Shown here piece after piece: positions 16,779 through 25,722 of a stretch of DNA of 64,000 nucleotides. Under the pieces are notes generated by a model, which was given only the letters and a program-made list of their open reading frames with translations, had not been told where the DNA came from and made no database searches. This DNA comes from Mycobacterium hubeiense. Lineage in GTDB: Bacteria > Actinomycetota > Actinomycetes > Mycobacteriales > Mycobacteriaceae. The first letter of the stretch is position 1. Each line of letters begins with the position of its first letter. Position numbers and translations under genes: made by a program. Location of the stretch: positions 255,453 to 319,452 of the forward strand of contig NZ_PIZU01000002.1 of assembly GCF_002838065.1 (NCBI RefSeq). The letters are read 5' to 3'.

Positions 16779-17300
16779 CTAAGCCTTTCGCCAGCGCACA
16801 CACGCGAACTCGCCGTTGACCGCCGTCTCCACCACCGCCCACTCCGAACGCACGGGCAACACCCGTGCGCCGACGCCTAGTGAGCACGGCGCATATGTGA
16901 CGATCATTTCGTCGATCAGCCCTGCGGCCACGAACTGCGCGGCCACCTCGCCGCCACCGACCACCCAGACATCTTTGCCCGCAGCCGCGGACACCAGTTT
17001 CGGATGCAGATCGGCGACCTCACCGGCGAAAGTCTGCACGGGATGTCCCTTAACGACGATTTCCGGCCGGTGCGTCAGCACCCAACTCGGCTGTTGGTAC
17101 ATCCACTCGCCGGGTTCGTTTCGCACCACCCACTCATAGGTGGTCGAGCCCATCACCAGTGCGCCAACGCTTTTGATGAACTCGTCGTAGTGGAACGGTC
17201 CATCTTTGTCGATGTCCCGCGACATCAGCCAGTCCAGGCTGCCGTTCTCGTCGACGATAAAGCCGTCCATGCTGGACGCGGTGTAGTAGACGGTCGCCAT
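16779..17300 (-). CDS. RibD C-terminal/dihydrofolate-reductase-like protein, copy 2
   Basis: A 173-residue paralogue of the next gene: ATVYYTASSMDGFIVDENGS, GALVMGSTTYEWVV, DVWVVGGGEVAAQF and IDEMIVTYAPCSLG line up without gaps. ATG 17300 begins two bases after the stop of the AraC gene and is preceded by GGAAG, so it is tightly coupled. NADPH-dependent reductase activity is likely from the fold but not shown. Confidence 0.86.
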   Translation of the reverse strand: MATVYYTASSMDGFIVDENGSLDWLMSRDIDKDGPFHYDEFIKSVGALVMGSTTYEWVVRNEPGEWMYQQPSWVLTHRPEIVVKGHPVQTFAGEVADLHPKLVSAAAGKDVWVVGGGEVAAQFVAAGLIDEMIVTYAPCSLGVGARVLPVRSEWAVVETAVNGEFACVRWRKA

Positions 17301-17302
17301 AC

Positions 17303-18250
17303 CTACTTCCCTCTTATCCATTCCAACGGATCGCCGCGACCGGTGGTGATGCCGTGCCGGGCCAACATGGTGCGCGCCAGTTGCCGGCGATGCGCCGAGT
17401 ACGTCAGCACGTGCGCGACAATGCCGTGCAGCTGAAACGACTCCGGCGGATCACACAGCGCGTCGATCACGGTGTCGGCCAGCCGGCCTTCGGCGGCATA
17501 GTCGGCGACCATTGCCGCCCAACGTTTTCCGATGCCGTCGTGGTGCTCGGCCAGCTGCGCCGCCGTGGTCTGCTGGGTAACAGCACGCGACGGGAAGTCA
17601 CGGCCCTCGATGGTGGCCAGCCACACTTCCTTCGTCCACACGATCGCGCCCAGCACCGCTGCCACGCTGGGTTCCGGTCCGTCCCAGTCGAGAACCACCT
17701 GATCGGGTGAAATCTCCTCGGCCCATTGCTCATTCGACAACTCGCCGGCCCGGTCGATGAGGTAGGCGGTGTCAGCGATGTCGTGGGCCACCATCAACTG
17801 CGAGATGTCCGGTTGTTTGGTGTCGCCGTCGCTGTCCAGCCACAGCAGGTGCGGCGGGTGAAAGTGCATGCCGTTGGGCGCCGGCAACCGGAAATCGACA
17901 CCGGCGGCCTGCGACGGCGGAACACCGAACGTGCGGCGGAACGCGCGGGAGAACACCTCGGCCGATGACCATCCCTCGTCGGCCGCGACCGCTCCGACGC
18001 CCTCCCCCTGCCGCAGTCGCCATGCCGCGCGCTCAAGCATGATGCGGCGACGCATCGCCGCCGGTGACTCACCCGTCAGTCGGCGCACCTCGCGGGAAAA
18101 GTGAAATTCCGACGCGTAACTGCTGCGTGCCATATCGCCGACGTCGGCGTTGTCGGCGTCCACGACGGCGTCGAGCAGTTCGCGCAGGCGATCGCGGCGT
18201 GATCCTTCGCTCACGTCACGAGTATCGTCGCCAGCCGCCGTCAGCGACAT
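17303..18250 (-). CDS. AraC-type HTH fused to DinB-like domain
   Basis: A 315-residue two-domain protein. The N-terminal 110 residues are an AraC/XylS DNA-binding domain (SEFHFSREVRRLTGESP, AEVFSRAFRRTFGVPPS). The C-terminal half is a DinB-like four-helix bundle with spaced histidines (AEHHDGIGKRWAA, LHGIVAHVLTYSAHRRQLA) that could bind a metal or thiol cofactor. It is the first gene of the operon with two RibD-like reductases and is divergent from an acyl-CoA dehydrogenase gene with 32 bases between starts. A redox or xenobiotic sensor is possible; this is inference. Confidence 0.87.
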   Translation of the reverse strand: MSLTAAGDDTRDVSEGSRRDRLRELLDAVVDADNADVGDMARSSYASEFHFSREVRRLTGESPAAMRRRIMLERAAWRLRQGEGVGAVAADEGWSSAEVFSRAFRRTFGVPPSQAAGVDFRLPAPNGMHFHPPHLLWLDSDGDTKQPDISQLMVAHDIADTAYLIDRAGELSNEQWAEEISPDQVVLDWDGPEPSVAAVLGAIVWTKEVWLATIEGRDFPSRAVTQQTTAAQLAEHHDGIGKRWAAMVADYAAEGRLADTVIDALCDPPESFQLHGIVAHVLTYSAHRRQLARTMLARHGITTGRGDPLEWIRGK

Positions 18251-18282
18251 GACAATTCCTGCTCACTAGACTCTGCTGGACA

Positions 18283-19428
18283 GTGACCGAATTTGAGGCG
18301 CTGTGCGCCAACGACGCGGACCTGGCGCGGCTGCGCGCATCGATCCGCGCGTTTCTGACCGCCGACCGCGCCGAGTTCGGTTGGCAACCGGCCGTCGATT
18401 GCTGGCTGGCCAGCTGGGATCCGGACTTCAGCGCCCGCCTCGCCGCCGCCGGATTCGTCGGCCTGACCATCCCCGCCGAGTACGGCGGGCGCGGACTGGG
18501 GCATCTGCACCGCTACGTCGTTACCGAGGAACTACTGGCGCACGGCGCTCCGGTGGCCGCGCACTGGATCGCCGACCGGCAGGTGGCGCCCGCGCTGCTG
18601 TCGTACAGCACCGAAGAGCAGCGCCGACGACTGCTGCCGCGGATCGCGGCGGGCCGGTTGTACTCGGCCATCGGCATGAGCGAGCACGGCGCGGGTTCGG
18701 ACCTCGCGGCGGTGCAGACCAAAGCGACGCAGACCGACGGCGGCTGGGTGCTCAACGGGACGAAGGTGTGGACCAGCGGCGCGCACGTCGCGCATCAGAT
18801 CGTCGTGCTGGCCCGCACCAGCCCCGTCGACCCGCAACACCGGCACGCCGGCTTCAGCCAGTTCATCGTGGCGACCGATTCCCCCGGCATCACCATCAGC
18901 CCGATCGTGTTGATGAACGGCGAACACCACTTCAACGAGGTGATCTTCGAAGACGTGTTCATTCCCGACGCCGACGTGCTCGGCGCGATCGGCGACGGCT
19001 GGCATCAGGTCACCGCTGAACTGGGCTACGAGCGCAGCGGTCCGGAACGCATACTGTCCACCGCCACACTGCTTTTCGACGTCGTGCGCGCGCTGGCCGG
19101 CCAAGACGTAGACGACCGGACCGCCGCGGACGTCGGCGACCTGATGGCGCGGGTGATCTCGCTGCGCCAGCTGTCCATCTCGGTGGCCCGCGCGTTGACC
19201 GCCGGCGAGGACGCCGCCACGCGCGCGGCGCTGGTGAAGGACCTCGGCACCCGCTTCGAGCAGGACAGCGTCGAGTTGGTCGCGGACCTGCTCGACTGCG
19301 TGCCGGATGCGGCCGCGTTGCGCGAGCTGCTGGCCACCGCGCGATTGCATTCGCCGCTGTTCACGTTGCGCGGCGGCACCAACGAAGTGCTGCGGGGCGT
19401 GGTGGCCAAGGGCATGGGGGTGCGGTGA
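18283..19428 (+). CDS. Acyl-CoA dehydrogenase, large-subunit type (FadE)
   Basis: A 381-residue acyl-CoA dehydrogenase that oxidises an acyl-CoA thioester with FAD. It has FAD-binding IGMSEHGAGSDLA, the substrate loop NGTKVWTSGAHVAH, the catalytic-base region ELGYERSGPERIL and the C-terminal RGGTNEVLRGVVAKG. GTG 18283 is the start. It overlaps the next gene by GTGA. This arrangement of two different FadE genes is typical of alpha2-beta2 enzymes that act on sterol side chains or other bulky acyl-CoAs. Confidence 0.9.
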   Translation: MTEFEALCANDADLARLRASIRAFLTADRAEFGWQPAVDCWLASWDPDFSARLAAAGFVGLTIPAEYGGRGLGHLHRYVVTEELLAHGAPVAAHWIADRQVAPALLSYSTEEQRRRLLPRIAAGRLYSAIGMSEHGAGSDLAAVQTKATQTDGGWVLNGTKVWTSGAHVAHQIVVLARTSPVDPQHRHAGFSQFIVATDSPGITISPIVLMNGEHHFNEVIFEDVFIPDADVLGAIGDGWHQVTAELGYERSGPERILSTATLLFDVVRALAGQDVDDRTAADVGDLMARVISLRQLSISVARALTAGEDAATRAALVKDLGTRFEQDSVELVADLLDCVPDAAALRELLATARLHSPLFTLRGGTNEVLRGVVAKGMGVR

Positions 19429-20444
19429 ATTCGGAGCTGCAGCAGCTTGTCGACGACATCGGTCGCCGTTCGTTCGACGCCCGGCTCGGTCAGCGCGGCC
19501 TACCCGAGGTGTTCGACGACGCGCTGTGGCGCACGCTCGACGAAACCGGGCTGAGCCGGTTGACCACGTCCGAGGATGCGGGGCCCGCGGAGGCGGCGAT
19601 CGTGCTGTCCGGGCTGGCCCGCTACGCCGGCGCGGTGCCGATCGCCGAGACGGATCTGCTCGCGGCCTGGCTGGCGAAAACCGCTGGGCTGACGCTGCCC
19701 GATGCGCCGCTCACCGTCGCGATCACCGACGCAGTGGTGTCAGACGGCCGGCTCACCGCAACGGCGCGCGACGTGCCCTGGCCACGCGATGCCGTCGTCG
19801 TCCTGGCCGCCCGCACCGACGACGCGCTGCACGTCACGGTGCTCGACGACCCGCAGATCAGCGACGGCCACAACCTCGCCGGCGAGCCGCGCGGCGCGAT
19901 CTCCTTCGACCTGCCGGCCGCGGATTTCCGGACGCTCGAGCTTGCGGTCGGAGATGAGTTGATCCGCCGCGGCGCCTGGGCTCGCTGCGTGCAGATCGTG
20001 GGTGCGCTCGATGCCGCCGCCGACTCCACCGTCGCTCACACCCGCGAACGGGTGCAGTTCGGCCGTCCGCTGGCTGCCTTCCAGGCAGTGCAGCATGCGC
20101 TGGCCGCGATGGCCGGGGAAATCGAACGGGCCCGTGCGATAACAACTTTGGCGGTCGCCGCCGCCACGGACTACGGTTTCGACCACCCGACCACCGACTA
20201 CGCGGTGACGGTGGCCAAGGTGACGCTGGGCCGCGTCGTCCCGGCGGTGACCACCATCGCCCACCAGCTGCACGGAGCGATCGGCACGACGATCGAACAC
20301 CGGTTGTGGCTGGCCACCATGCGGGCCCGCAGCTGGGTCGACGAGTTCGGCAGCACCGGCCACTACGCGCGACGGCTGGGCCGGATGGCGCTGGACGCCG
20401 GCGATCCGTGGGACGTCGTCGTCAGCTGTCCAGCACCTCGTTGA
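19425..20444 (+). CDS. Acyl-CoA dehydrogenase, partner subunit
   Basis: A 339-residue divergent acyl-CoA dehydrogenase. The C-terminal FAD-binding half is recognisable (RERVQFGRPLAAFQAVQHAL, IAHQLHGAIGTTIEH), while the N-terminal half is weak and no clear catalytic glutamate is seen at the usual place. It is most likely the partner of the preceding FadE. GTG start overlaps the upstream stop by four bases. Its 3' end overlaps the convergent NAT gene by 23 bases. Confidence 0.85.
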   Translation: MNSELQQLVDDIGRRSFDARLGQRGLPEVFDDALWRTLDETGLSRLTTSEDAGPAEAAIVLSGLARYAGAVPIAETDLLAAWLAKTAGLTLPDAPLTVAITDAVVSDGRLTATARDVPWPRDAVVVLAARTDDALHVTVLDDPQISDGHNLAGEPRGAISFDLPAADFRTLELAVGDELIRRGAWARCVQIVGALDAAADSTVAHTRERVQFGRPLAAFQAVQHALAAMAGEIERARAITTLAVAAATDYGFDHPTTDYAVTVAKVTLGRVVPAVTTIAHQLHGAIGTTIEHRLWLATMRARSWVDEFGSTGHYARRLGRMALDAGDPWDVVVSCPAPR

Positions 20445-21243
20445 CCCGCTTTTCGACGTCGACTCGGTCACCGAGGTCGTCCAGGTCGATGCCGAAGCGG
20501 TCGGTCAACGCGTCCAACACCTGCGCCGCGGTGTCGAAGCGGATGCGCTCGGTTTCGCCGCCACTGTGGATAGCCAGGTTGCGGCCTCGCAGATTCCACC
20601 GCGCGTCATCGGTGACCAGCGCCGCCGTCAGCCCGACCACAAAGATCGAGTCCGGATGCGTTGAGACATACCAGCTTCCGACTTCCAGGTCGATTTGCGG
20701 CTGGGGCTGGGTGGTGAACATGTACAGCGGCTGCCATTCGCCGCGAATCTGCGCCTCCAGCAGGTAGCCCTCGCCGTGCTCGCGCAGCCGATACGGCTCG
20801 TGGCGGGTTTCCTGCACCGGGCCCGCCTCCAGCCGGATGGGCGAGGACAGGGTCTGGCCGCCGAAGCCGACGTCGACCAGGAAGCGCCCGTCGACACCAG
20901 GCACCGTCACGGCCAGCGTTTCATGCGTCTGCGCCGGCAACCCTGGATCGGAATTCATCCAGACCACCCGGCCCGCGAGGCGCTCCACACCAAAGCCCAA
21001 CTGTGCCAACGCGTATCCCATCAAACCGTTCTGCTCGTAGCAGTAGCCGCCGCGGCGCCGCGACACCAGCTTGTCGGCGAGTGCGGCCTCGCTCAGATCG
21101 GCGACGGGGATGCCGAGCAGCGGGTCGAGATTCTCGAAGGGGATGGACCGGTTGTGACCGGCCACCAGCGCATGCAGGGTATCGAGGGTCGGCTCGGCGG
21201 GACCGTCGTAGCCGATGCGTCGGGAGTATGCGGTCAGGTCCAT
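20422..21243 (-). CDS. nat: Arylamine N-acetyltransferase
   Basis: A 273-residue NAT that transfers acetyl (or propionyl) from CoA to arylamines. The catalytic triad is visible as C68 (RRGGYCYEQN), H107 (THETL) and D124 (LVDVGFGG). Length is normal. In M. tuberculosis the nat gene lies in the cholesterol-catabolism region near hsaA-D; here it is next to a FadE pair. ATG 21243 has no competing upstream start. Confidence 0.93.
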   Translation of the reverse strand: MDLTAYSRRIGYDGPAEPTLDTLHALVAGHNRSIPFENLDPLLGIPVADLSEAALADKLVSRRRGGYCYEQNGLMGYALAQLGFGVERLAGRVVWMNSDPGLPAQTHETLAVTVPGVDGRFLVDVGFGGQTLSSPIRLEAGPVQETRHEPYRLREHGEGYLLEAQIRGEWQPLYMFTTQPQPQIDLEVGSWYVSTHPDSIFVVGLTAALVTDDARWNLRGRNLAIHSGGETERIRFDTAAQVLDALTDRFGIDLDDLGDRVDVEKRVNEVLDS

Positions 21244-21304
21244 GACGATGATCTTGCGACCTCAACGGCGGTTAAGGTCAAGCCGGTCGTGGAACACTTG
21301 AGCC

Positions 21305-21877
21305 ATGGCGGCGCATCTGACCGAAGCCCTGCGGGAGGACTTGCTGGCCCGCTGGTCCGAATCGCACCGGCGGTTCCACACTGTCGCGCACCTGCACGAG
21401 GTGCTCGACGCGATCGGGACACTCGCCGACGATGGTCTGCAGTTCGATCGGGAGGCGGTCGAGTTGGCGGCGTGGTTCCACGATGCCGTCTATGAGATCG
21501 GCCGCGACGACAACGAGGAGCGCTCGGCGGAGCTGGCCCGCGAACTGCTGGATTCGTCGCCGATGCGGGACGAGGTCGCGCGTCTGGTACTGGCCACCAA
21601 GACGCATAAGGTGGCCGACGACGACGTCAACGGCGCGGTGCTCTCCGACGCCGACCTGTCGGGCCTGGGCGCCGAACCGCTGCGGTACCAAGCCTGCACG
21701 CAGGCGATCCGCGAGGAGTACGCGCAGATTCCCGATAACGTGTTCAAACCGGCCCGGGCGAAAGTGCTGACGGCGCTGCTCGACGGCCCGCTCTTCCACA
21801 CCGAGCCGGGCCGCAAGCGGTGGGAAGAGGCAGCGCGGCGCAATCTGGCCGACGAGCTCCGCGACCTCACCGGGTAG
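21305..21877 (+). CDS. HD-domain metal-dependent hydrolase
   Basis: A 190-residue HD-superfamily protein: the histidines of RRFHTVAHL, the H59-D60 pair in AAWFHDAVYE and an Asp in LSDADLSGLG give the standard metal site. It has the feel of the predicted phosphohydrolase family often annotated only as HD domain protein, and no substrate can be proposed. It is monocistronic and followed by a hairpin. ATG 21305 is divergent from nat by about 60 bases. Confidence 0.8.
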   Translation: MAAHLTEALREDLLARWSESHRRFHTVAHLHEVLDAIGTLADDGLQFDREAVELAAWFHDAVYEIGRDDNEERSAELARELLDSSPMRDEVARLVLATKTHKVADDDVNGAVLSDADLSGLGAEPLRYQACTQAIREEYAQIPDNVFKPARAKVLTALLDGPLFHTEPGRKRWEEAARRNLADELRDLTG

Positions 21878-21886
21878 CTGCTGTTG

Positions 21887-21939
21887 ACTCTGGCGCTATG
21901 GCGGCCCCTTCTCGCACTTCTGCGCCATAGATGCAGAGT
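21887..21939 (+). terminator. Hairpin after the HD gene
   Basis: ACTCTG-GCG-CTATGGCG pairs with CGCCATAG-ATG-CAGAGT across a 19-base loop, with a 3-base internal mismatch. It begins 9 bases after the HD gene stop. Probably a terminator or processing hairpin. Confidence 0.55.
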
Positions 21940-21983
21940 GAATGCGATTCTGAACGTCGGCGCCGAGCCGGTACCATCAAAAC

Positions 21984-21997
21984 TAGAACACGTTTCA
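21984..21997 (+). promoter_or_regulatory. KstR box
   Basis: TAGAACACGTTTCA matches the KstR consensus TNNAACNNGTTNNA exactly, 19 bases before the GTG of the acyltransferase gene. It implies that the three-gene PlsC-FadD-lipase operon is repressed by KstR and induced in sterol catabolism. Confidence 0.65.
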
Positions 21998-22016
21998 ATT
22001 CTGCCCAGGGGGACCC

Positions 22017-22817
22017 GTGACCGACATCGAACCATCCGAGATCACCAAGTGGGATCCGGGCCTCACCGAGAAGGTCATGGGCCTGATCCGGCCCCTGATC
22101 AAGGGCTATCACCGCGCCGAGGTGCGCGGACTAGACACCTTCCCGCCGGGCGGCGCGCTGGTGGTGTCCAACCACTCCGGCGGACTGTTCCCGATGGACG
22201 TGCCGGTGTTTGCGACGGGCTTCTACGAGAAGTTCGGCTATGACCGCCCGGTGTACACGCTGTCGCATGACGTGATCTTCACCGGGCCGACGGCCGACTT
22301 CTTCCGCAAGACCGGCTTCATCCCCGCCAATCACGAGAACGCCGACGAGGCCCTGCGCTCCGGCGGCGTGGTGGTGGTCTTCCCCGGCGGCGACTACGAC
22401 GTGTACCGGCCAACCATTTCCGAGAACACGATCGACTTCGGCGGCCGCACCGGCTATGTGCGGGCGGCGCTGAACGCGGGGGTGCCGATCGTGCCCGCGG
22501 TGGCGATCGGCGGGCAGGAGACGCAGCTGTACCTGTCGCGCGGGGAGTGGATGGCCAAGGCGTTGCGGCTGGACAAGCTGATGCGCGTGAAGATCCTGCC
22601 GATCTCGTTCGGGTTCCCGTTCGGGCTGTCGGCGGTGCTGCCGGTCAACGTGCCGTTGCCATCGAAGATCGTCATGCAGGTGCTCGATCCCATCGATATC
22701 GTCGCCGAGTTCGGCGAGGACCCCGACATCGACGAGGTGGACGCGCACGTTCGCCACGTCATGCAGCGGGCGCTCGACGAACTGGCGTCCGAACGCCGGC
22801 TTCCTATAGTCGGATAA
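22017..22817 (+). CDS. PlsC-family lysophospholipid acyltransferase, Rv1428c-like
   Basis: A 266-residue acyltransferase of the glycerolipid/PlsC superfamily, membrane-associated. The catalytic histidine lies in VVSNHSGGLFPMD and the glycine-rich substrate loop in VVVFPGGDYDVYRP. GTG 22017 is 19 bases after the KstR box. It is the first gene of an operon whose next two genes (FadD12-like, LipO-like) reproduce the M. tuberculosis Rv1428c-Rv1426c order, although the surrounding region is that of Rv02xx. Confidence 0.85.
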   Translation: MTDIEPSEITKWDPGLTEKVMGLIRPLIKGYHRAEVRGLDTFPPGGALVVSNHSGGLFPMDVPVFATGFYEKFGYDRPVYTLSHDVIFTGPTADFFRKTGFIPANHENADEALRSGGVVVVFPGGDYDVYRPTISENTIDFGGRTGYVRAALNAGVPIVPAVAIGGQETQLYLSRGEWMAKALRLDKLMRVKILPISFGFPFGLSAVLPVNVPLPSKIVMQVLDPIDIVAEFGEDPDIDEVDAHVRHVMQRALDELASERRLPIVG

Positions 22818-22819
22818 CC

Positions 22820-24451
22820 ATGGCACCCCTGGACCGACTGACCGACGGGCTCGGCCTGCTCGACTCCATGCGGCGCTCTCGCATGATCGCCCCGATGCGG
22901 CCGGACAAATACCTACGCATCGCCGCGGCCATGCGACGCGAAAACATGTCGGCCACATCGGGTTTCGCCACCGCGGCGCAGCGGTGTCCGGACCGGCCTG
23001 GGCTCATCGACGAGCTTGGCACCCTGACGTGGCGGGAGATCGACCAGCGCTGCGACGCGTTCGCGGCGGCGTTGCAGGCACTTCCGGGAGGAACCCCGAA
23101 GGCGATCGGCGTGATGTGCCGCAACCACCGCGGCTTCGTCGAGGCGGTGGTGGCGGCGAATCGCATCGGCGTGGACCTGCTGCTGCTGAACACGTCGTTC
23201 GCCGGGCCCGCGCTGGCCGAAGTGATCGCCCGTGAAGGCGTCGACACCGTCGTCTACGACGAGGAATTCACCGAAACCGTCGACCGCGCGCTGACCGAGG
23301 TTCCGGGTGCGACGCGCATCGTCGGGTGGACCGACACCCCTGCGGCGCTGGGTGATTCACCGACCGTCGAGAAGCTGATCCAGGCGCACACCGGCGAAGA
23401 GCCCAAGCGTGCCCGCGAGAAGGCCAGGACGATCCTGCTGACGTCCGGCACCACCGGGACACCCAAGGGCGCCAAGCTGGGCGGCGGTGACCCGACTGCG
23501 CTCAAGGCGATTCTCGACCGGACCCCTTGGCGGGCAGAGGAACCGATAGTGATCGCGGCGCCGATGTTTCACGCGTGGGGCTTTTCGCAGTTGATCTTCG
23601 CCGCGACGATGGCATGCACGATCGTCACCCGGCGCAAGTTCGATCCCGAGGCGACGCTGGCGCTCATCGACCGCCACCGCGCCACCGGCCTGGCGGTGGT
23701 GCCGGTGATGTTCGACCGGATCATGGATCTGCCGGAGGAGGTGCTGGCTCGCTATAGCGGCCGGTCGCTGCGGTTCGCCGCCGCGTCCGGTTCGCGGATG
23801 CGGCCCGACGTCGTCATCAAGTTCATGGACCGGTTCGGCGACGTCATCTACAACAACTACAACGCCACCGAAGCCGGCCTGATCGCCTCCGCCACGCCCG
23901 CGGATCTGCGCGCGGCGCCTGACACCGCGGGCAAGCCGGCGCCGGGCACCGAGATTCGCATCCTGGACAAGGATTTTCGCGAGGTCGCCACGGGTGAGGT
24001 GGGCCAGATCTACTGCCGCAGTGGCACCTTGTTCGACGGCTACACGTCGGGGCAGACGAAGGATTTCCACGAGGGGTTCATGGCCTCCGGCGATATGGGC
24101 TACCTCGACCAGCAGGGCCGGCTGTTCGTGGTGGGCCGCGACGACGAGATGATCGTGTCCGGCGGCGAGAATGTCTACCCCATCGAGGTGGAGAAGATCC
24201 TCGCAGCGCATCCCGACGTCGCCGAGGCGGCCGTCCTCGGGGTAGACGACGAGCAGTACGGACAGCGATTGGCCGCATTCGTTGTGCTCACCGGCGGCGC
24301 GTCGGCCACCGAAGACACGCTGAAGCAGCACGTGCGGGACAACCTGGCGAATTACAAAGTCCCACGCAGCATTACGATCCTGGACGAGTTGCCGCGCAGC
24401 AGCACCGGCAAGATCGCGCGGAAAGAGTTGCAGGCCCTGGCGGATGGGTAG
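22820..24451 (+). CDS. Fatty-acyl-CoA synthetase, FadD12-like
   Basis: A 543-residue ANL enzyme that activates a fatty acid as acyl-AMP then acyl-CoA. It has A3 LLTSGTTGTPKGAK, A5 NNYNATEAGL, A7 ASGDMGYLD, A8 GRDDEMIVSGGENVYP and A10 RSSTGKIARKEL. All core motifs are present, in contrast to the deleted synthetase at 2683. ATG 22820 follows the PlsC stop by two bases. The stop overlaps the lipase start by 8 bases. Confidence 0.9.
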   Translation: MAPLDRLTDGLGLLDSMRRSRMIAPMRPDKYLRIAAAMRRENMSATSGFATAAQRCPDRPGLIDELGTLTWREIDQRCDAFAAALQALPGGTPKAIGVMCRNHRGFVEAVVAANRIGVDLLLLNTSFAGPALAEVIAREGVDTVVYDEEFTETVDRALTEVPGATRIVGWTDTPAALGDSPTVEKLIQAHTGEEPKRAREKARTILLTSGTTGTPKGAKLGGGDPTALKAILDRTPWRAEEPIVIAAPMFHAWGFSQLIFAATMACTIVTRRKFDPEATLALIDRHRATGLAVVPVMFDRIMDLPEEVLARYSGRSLRFAAASGSRMRPDVVIKFMDRFGDVIYNNYNATEAGLIASATPADLRAAPDTAGKPAPGTEIRILDKDFREVATGEVGQIYCRSGTLFDGYTSGQTKDFHEGFMASGDMGYLDQQGRLFVVGRDDEMIVSGGENVYPIEVEKILAAHPDVAEAAVLGVDDEQYGQRLAAFVVLTGGASATEDTLKQHVRDNLANYKVPRSITILDELPRSSTGKIARKELQALADG

Positions 24452-25706
24452 AAAGCGCAGGCCACTGCTGCGCGCGGCGGTGGAACTGGTGAACGCGGCC
24501 AACGGCGTACGACCGCTGGGCCGGCAGGGGTACCTCACTATCCCGGCGTTCGCGTTCGGTTGGCCCACGTCGGAGATGGCACCACTGTACCTGGCGGGGT
24601 CGGTGCTGGATGCGGTACGACGCGGGTGGCGGGGTGATTTCGCCGGTCGCCCGGGCCGAATCGCATTGCTATTCAATGTCATTACCTGGGCGCTGCTGAT
24701 GCTCATCCATCGCCGCAACGTGGCGTCCAAGCCGTACTTCGAATCTGCGCTGCGCGACGGCCTCGGCGAGGACTACGCGCCGGTGGCCGCGGCGTCACAA
24801 CCTGCGCGACGGCGCGCCGGGGTCATCGGCACATCGTGGTCGCGGCGACGCTACGTCGAGAAGGCCAACACCGTGCGCTACGGCCCGCACCGGGCCAACA
24901 CCGCCGACATCTGGCGGCGCCACGACCTGTCGCGTGACGGCCGCGCACCGGTGCTTCTGCAGGTGCCCGGCGGGGCATGGGCGATCGGAATGCGCCGACC
25001 GCAGGCGTATCCGCTGCTGAGTCATCTCGCCGAGCGCGGCTGGGTGTGCGTGTCCATCGGCTACCGCGTCAGTCCCCGGCACAGTTGGCCCGCGCACATC
25101 GTCGATGTCAAGCGGGCGCTGGCGTGGATCAAGGAGAACATCGCCGACTACGGCGGGGATCCCGACTTCGTCTGCATCACAGGCGGTTCGGCGGGCGGGC
25201 ATCTGACGGCGCTGGCCGCGCTGACGCAAAACGACCGGCAGTATCAACCCGACTTCGAAGACGCCGACACGTCGGTGGTGGCCGCGGTGCCGGTGTACGG
25301 CCGCTACGACTGGTTCAGCACCGAAGGCGCGGGCCGGCCCGAGTTCATCGCATTCCTGCAGCGGCTCGTCGTCAAGAAGCGCTACGCCGATCACCCGCAG
25401 GTGTATCGGGACGCGTCGCCGATCACACAGCTAACACCCGATGCCCCACCGTTTTTCGTGCTGCACGGCGTCGACGACTCGATCATCCCGGTACCCGAGG
25501 CCCGAGCATTCGTCGAGGCGTTGCGCGAGGTGTCCGAGTCGCCGGTGGCCTACGCCGAGATCCCGCACGCGCAGCACGCGTTCGACTTCTTCGGCTCACC
25601 GCGCGGGCATTACACCGCCGAGGCGATCGAGCGGTTCTTGTCGTGGGTACACGCCACCCGCACGTCGAGTGTGGGCTTCACGCACGCTAAATCGACTGAG
25701 GCGTGA
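24444..25706 (+). CDS. Alpha/beta-hydrolase esterase, LipO/LipC-like
   Basis: A 420-residue esterase. The N-terminal 120 residues hold hydrophobic segments (around residues 20-95) that may anchor it in the membrane. The catalytic domain has LQVPGGAWAIG (oxyanion region, with Pro-Gly-Gly in place of His-Gly-Gly), nucleophile GGSAGGH, an Asp near LHGVDDSIIPV and a His in HAQHAFDFF. It is paralogous to LipC at 27.9 kb. Third gene of the KstR-boxed operon. Confidence 0.87.
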   Translation: MGRKRRPLLRAAVELVNAANGVRPLGRQGYLTIPAFAFGWPTSEMAPLYLAGSVLDAVRRGWRGDFAGRPGRIALLFNVITWALLMLIHRRNVASKPYFESALRDGLGEDYAPVAAASQPARRRAGVIGTSWSRRRYVEKANTVRYGPHRANTADIWRRHDLSRDGRAPVLLQVPGGAWAIGMRRPQAYPLLSHLAERGWVCVSIGYRVSPRHSWPAHIVDVKRALAWIKENIADYGGDPDFVCITGGSAGGHLTALAALTQNDRQYQPDFEDADTSVVAAVPVYGRYDWFSTEGAGRPEFIAFLQRLVVKKRYADHPQVYRDASPITQLTPDAPPFFVLHGVDDSIIPVPEARAFVEALREVSESPVAYAEIPHAQHAFDFFGSPRGHYTAEAIERFLSWVHATRTSSVGFTHAKSTEA

Positions 25707-25722
25707 CACAACCGCTCGCGGC

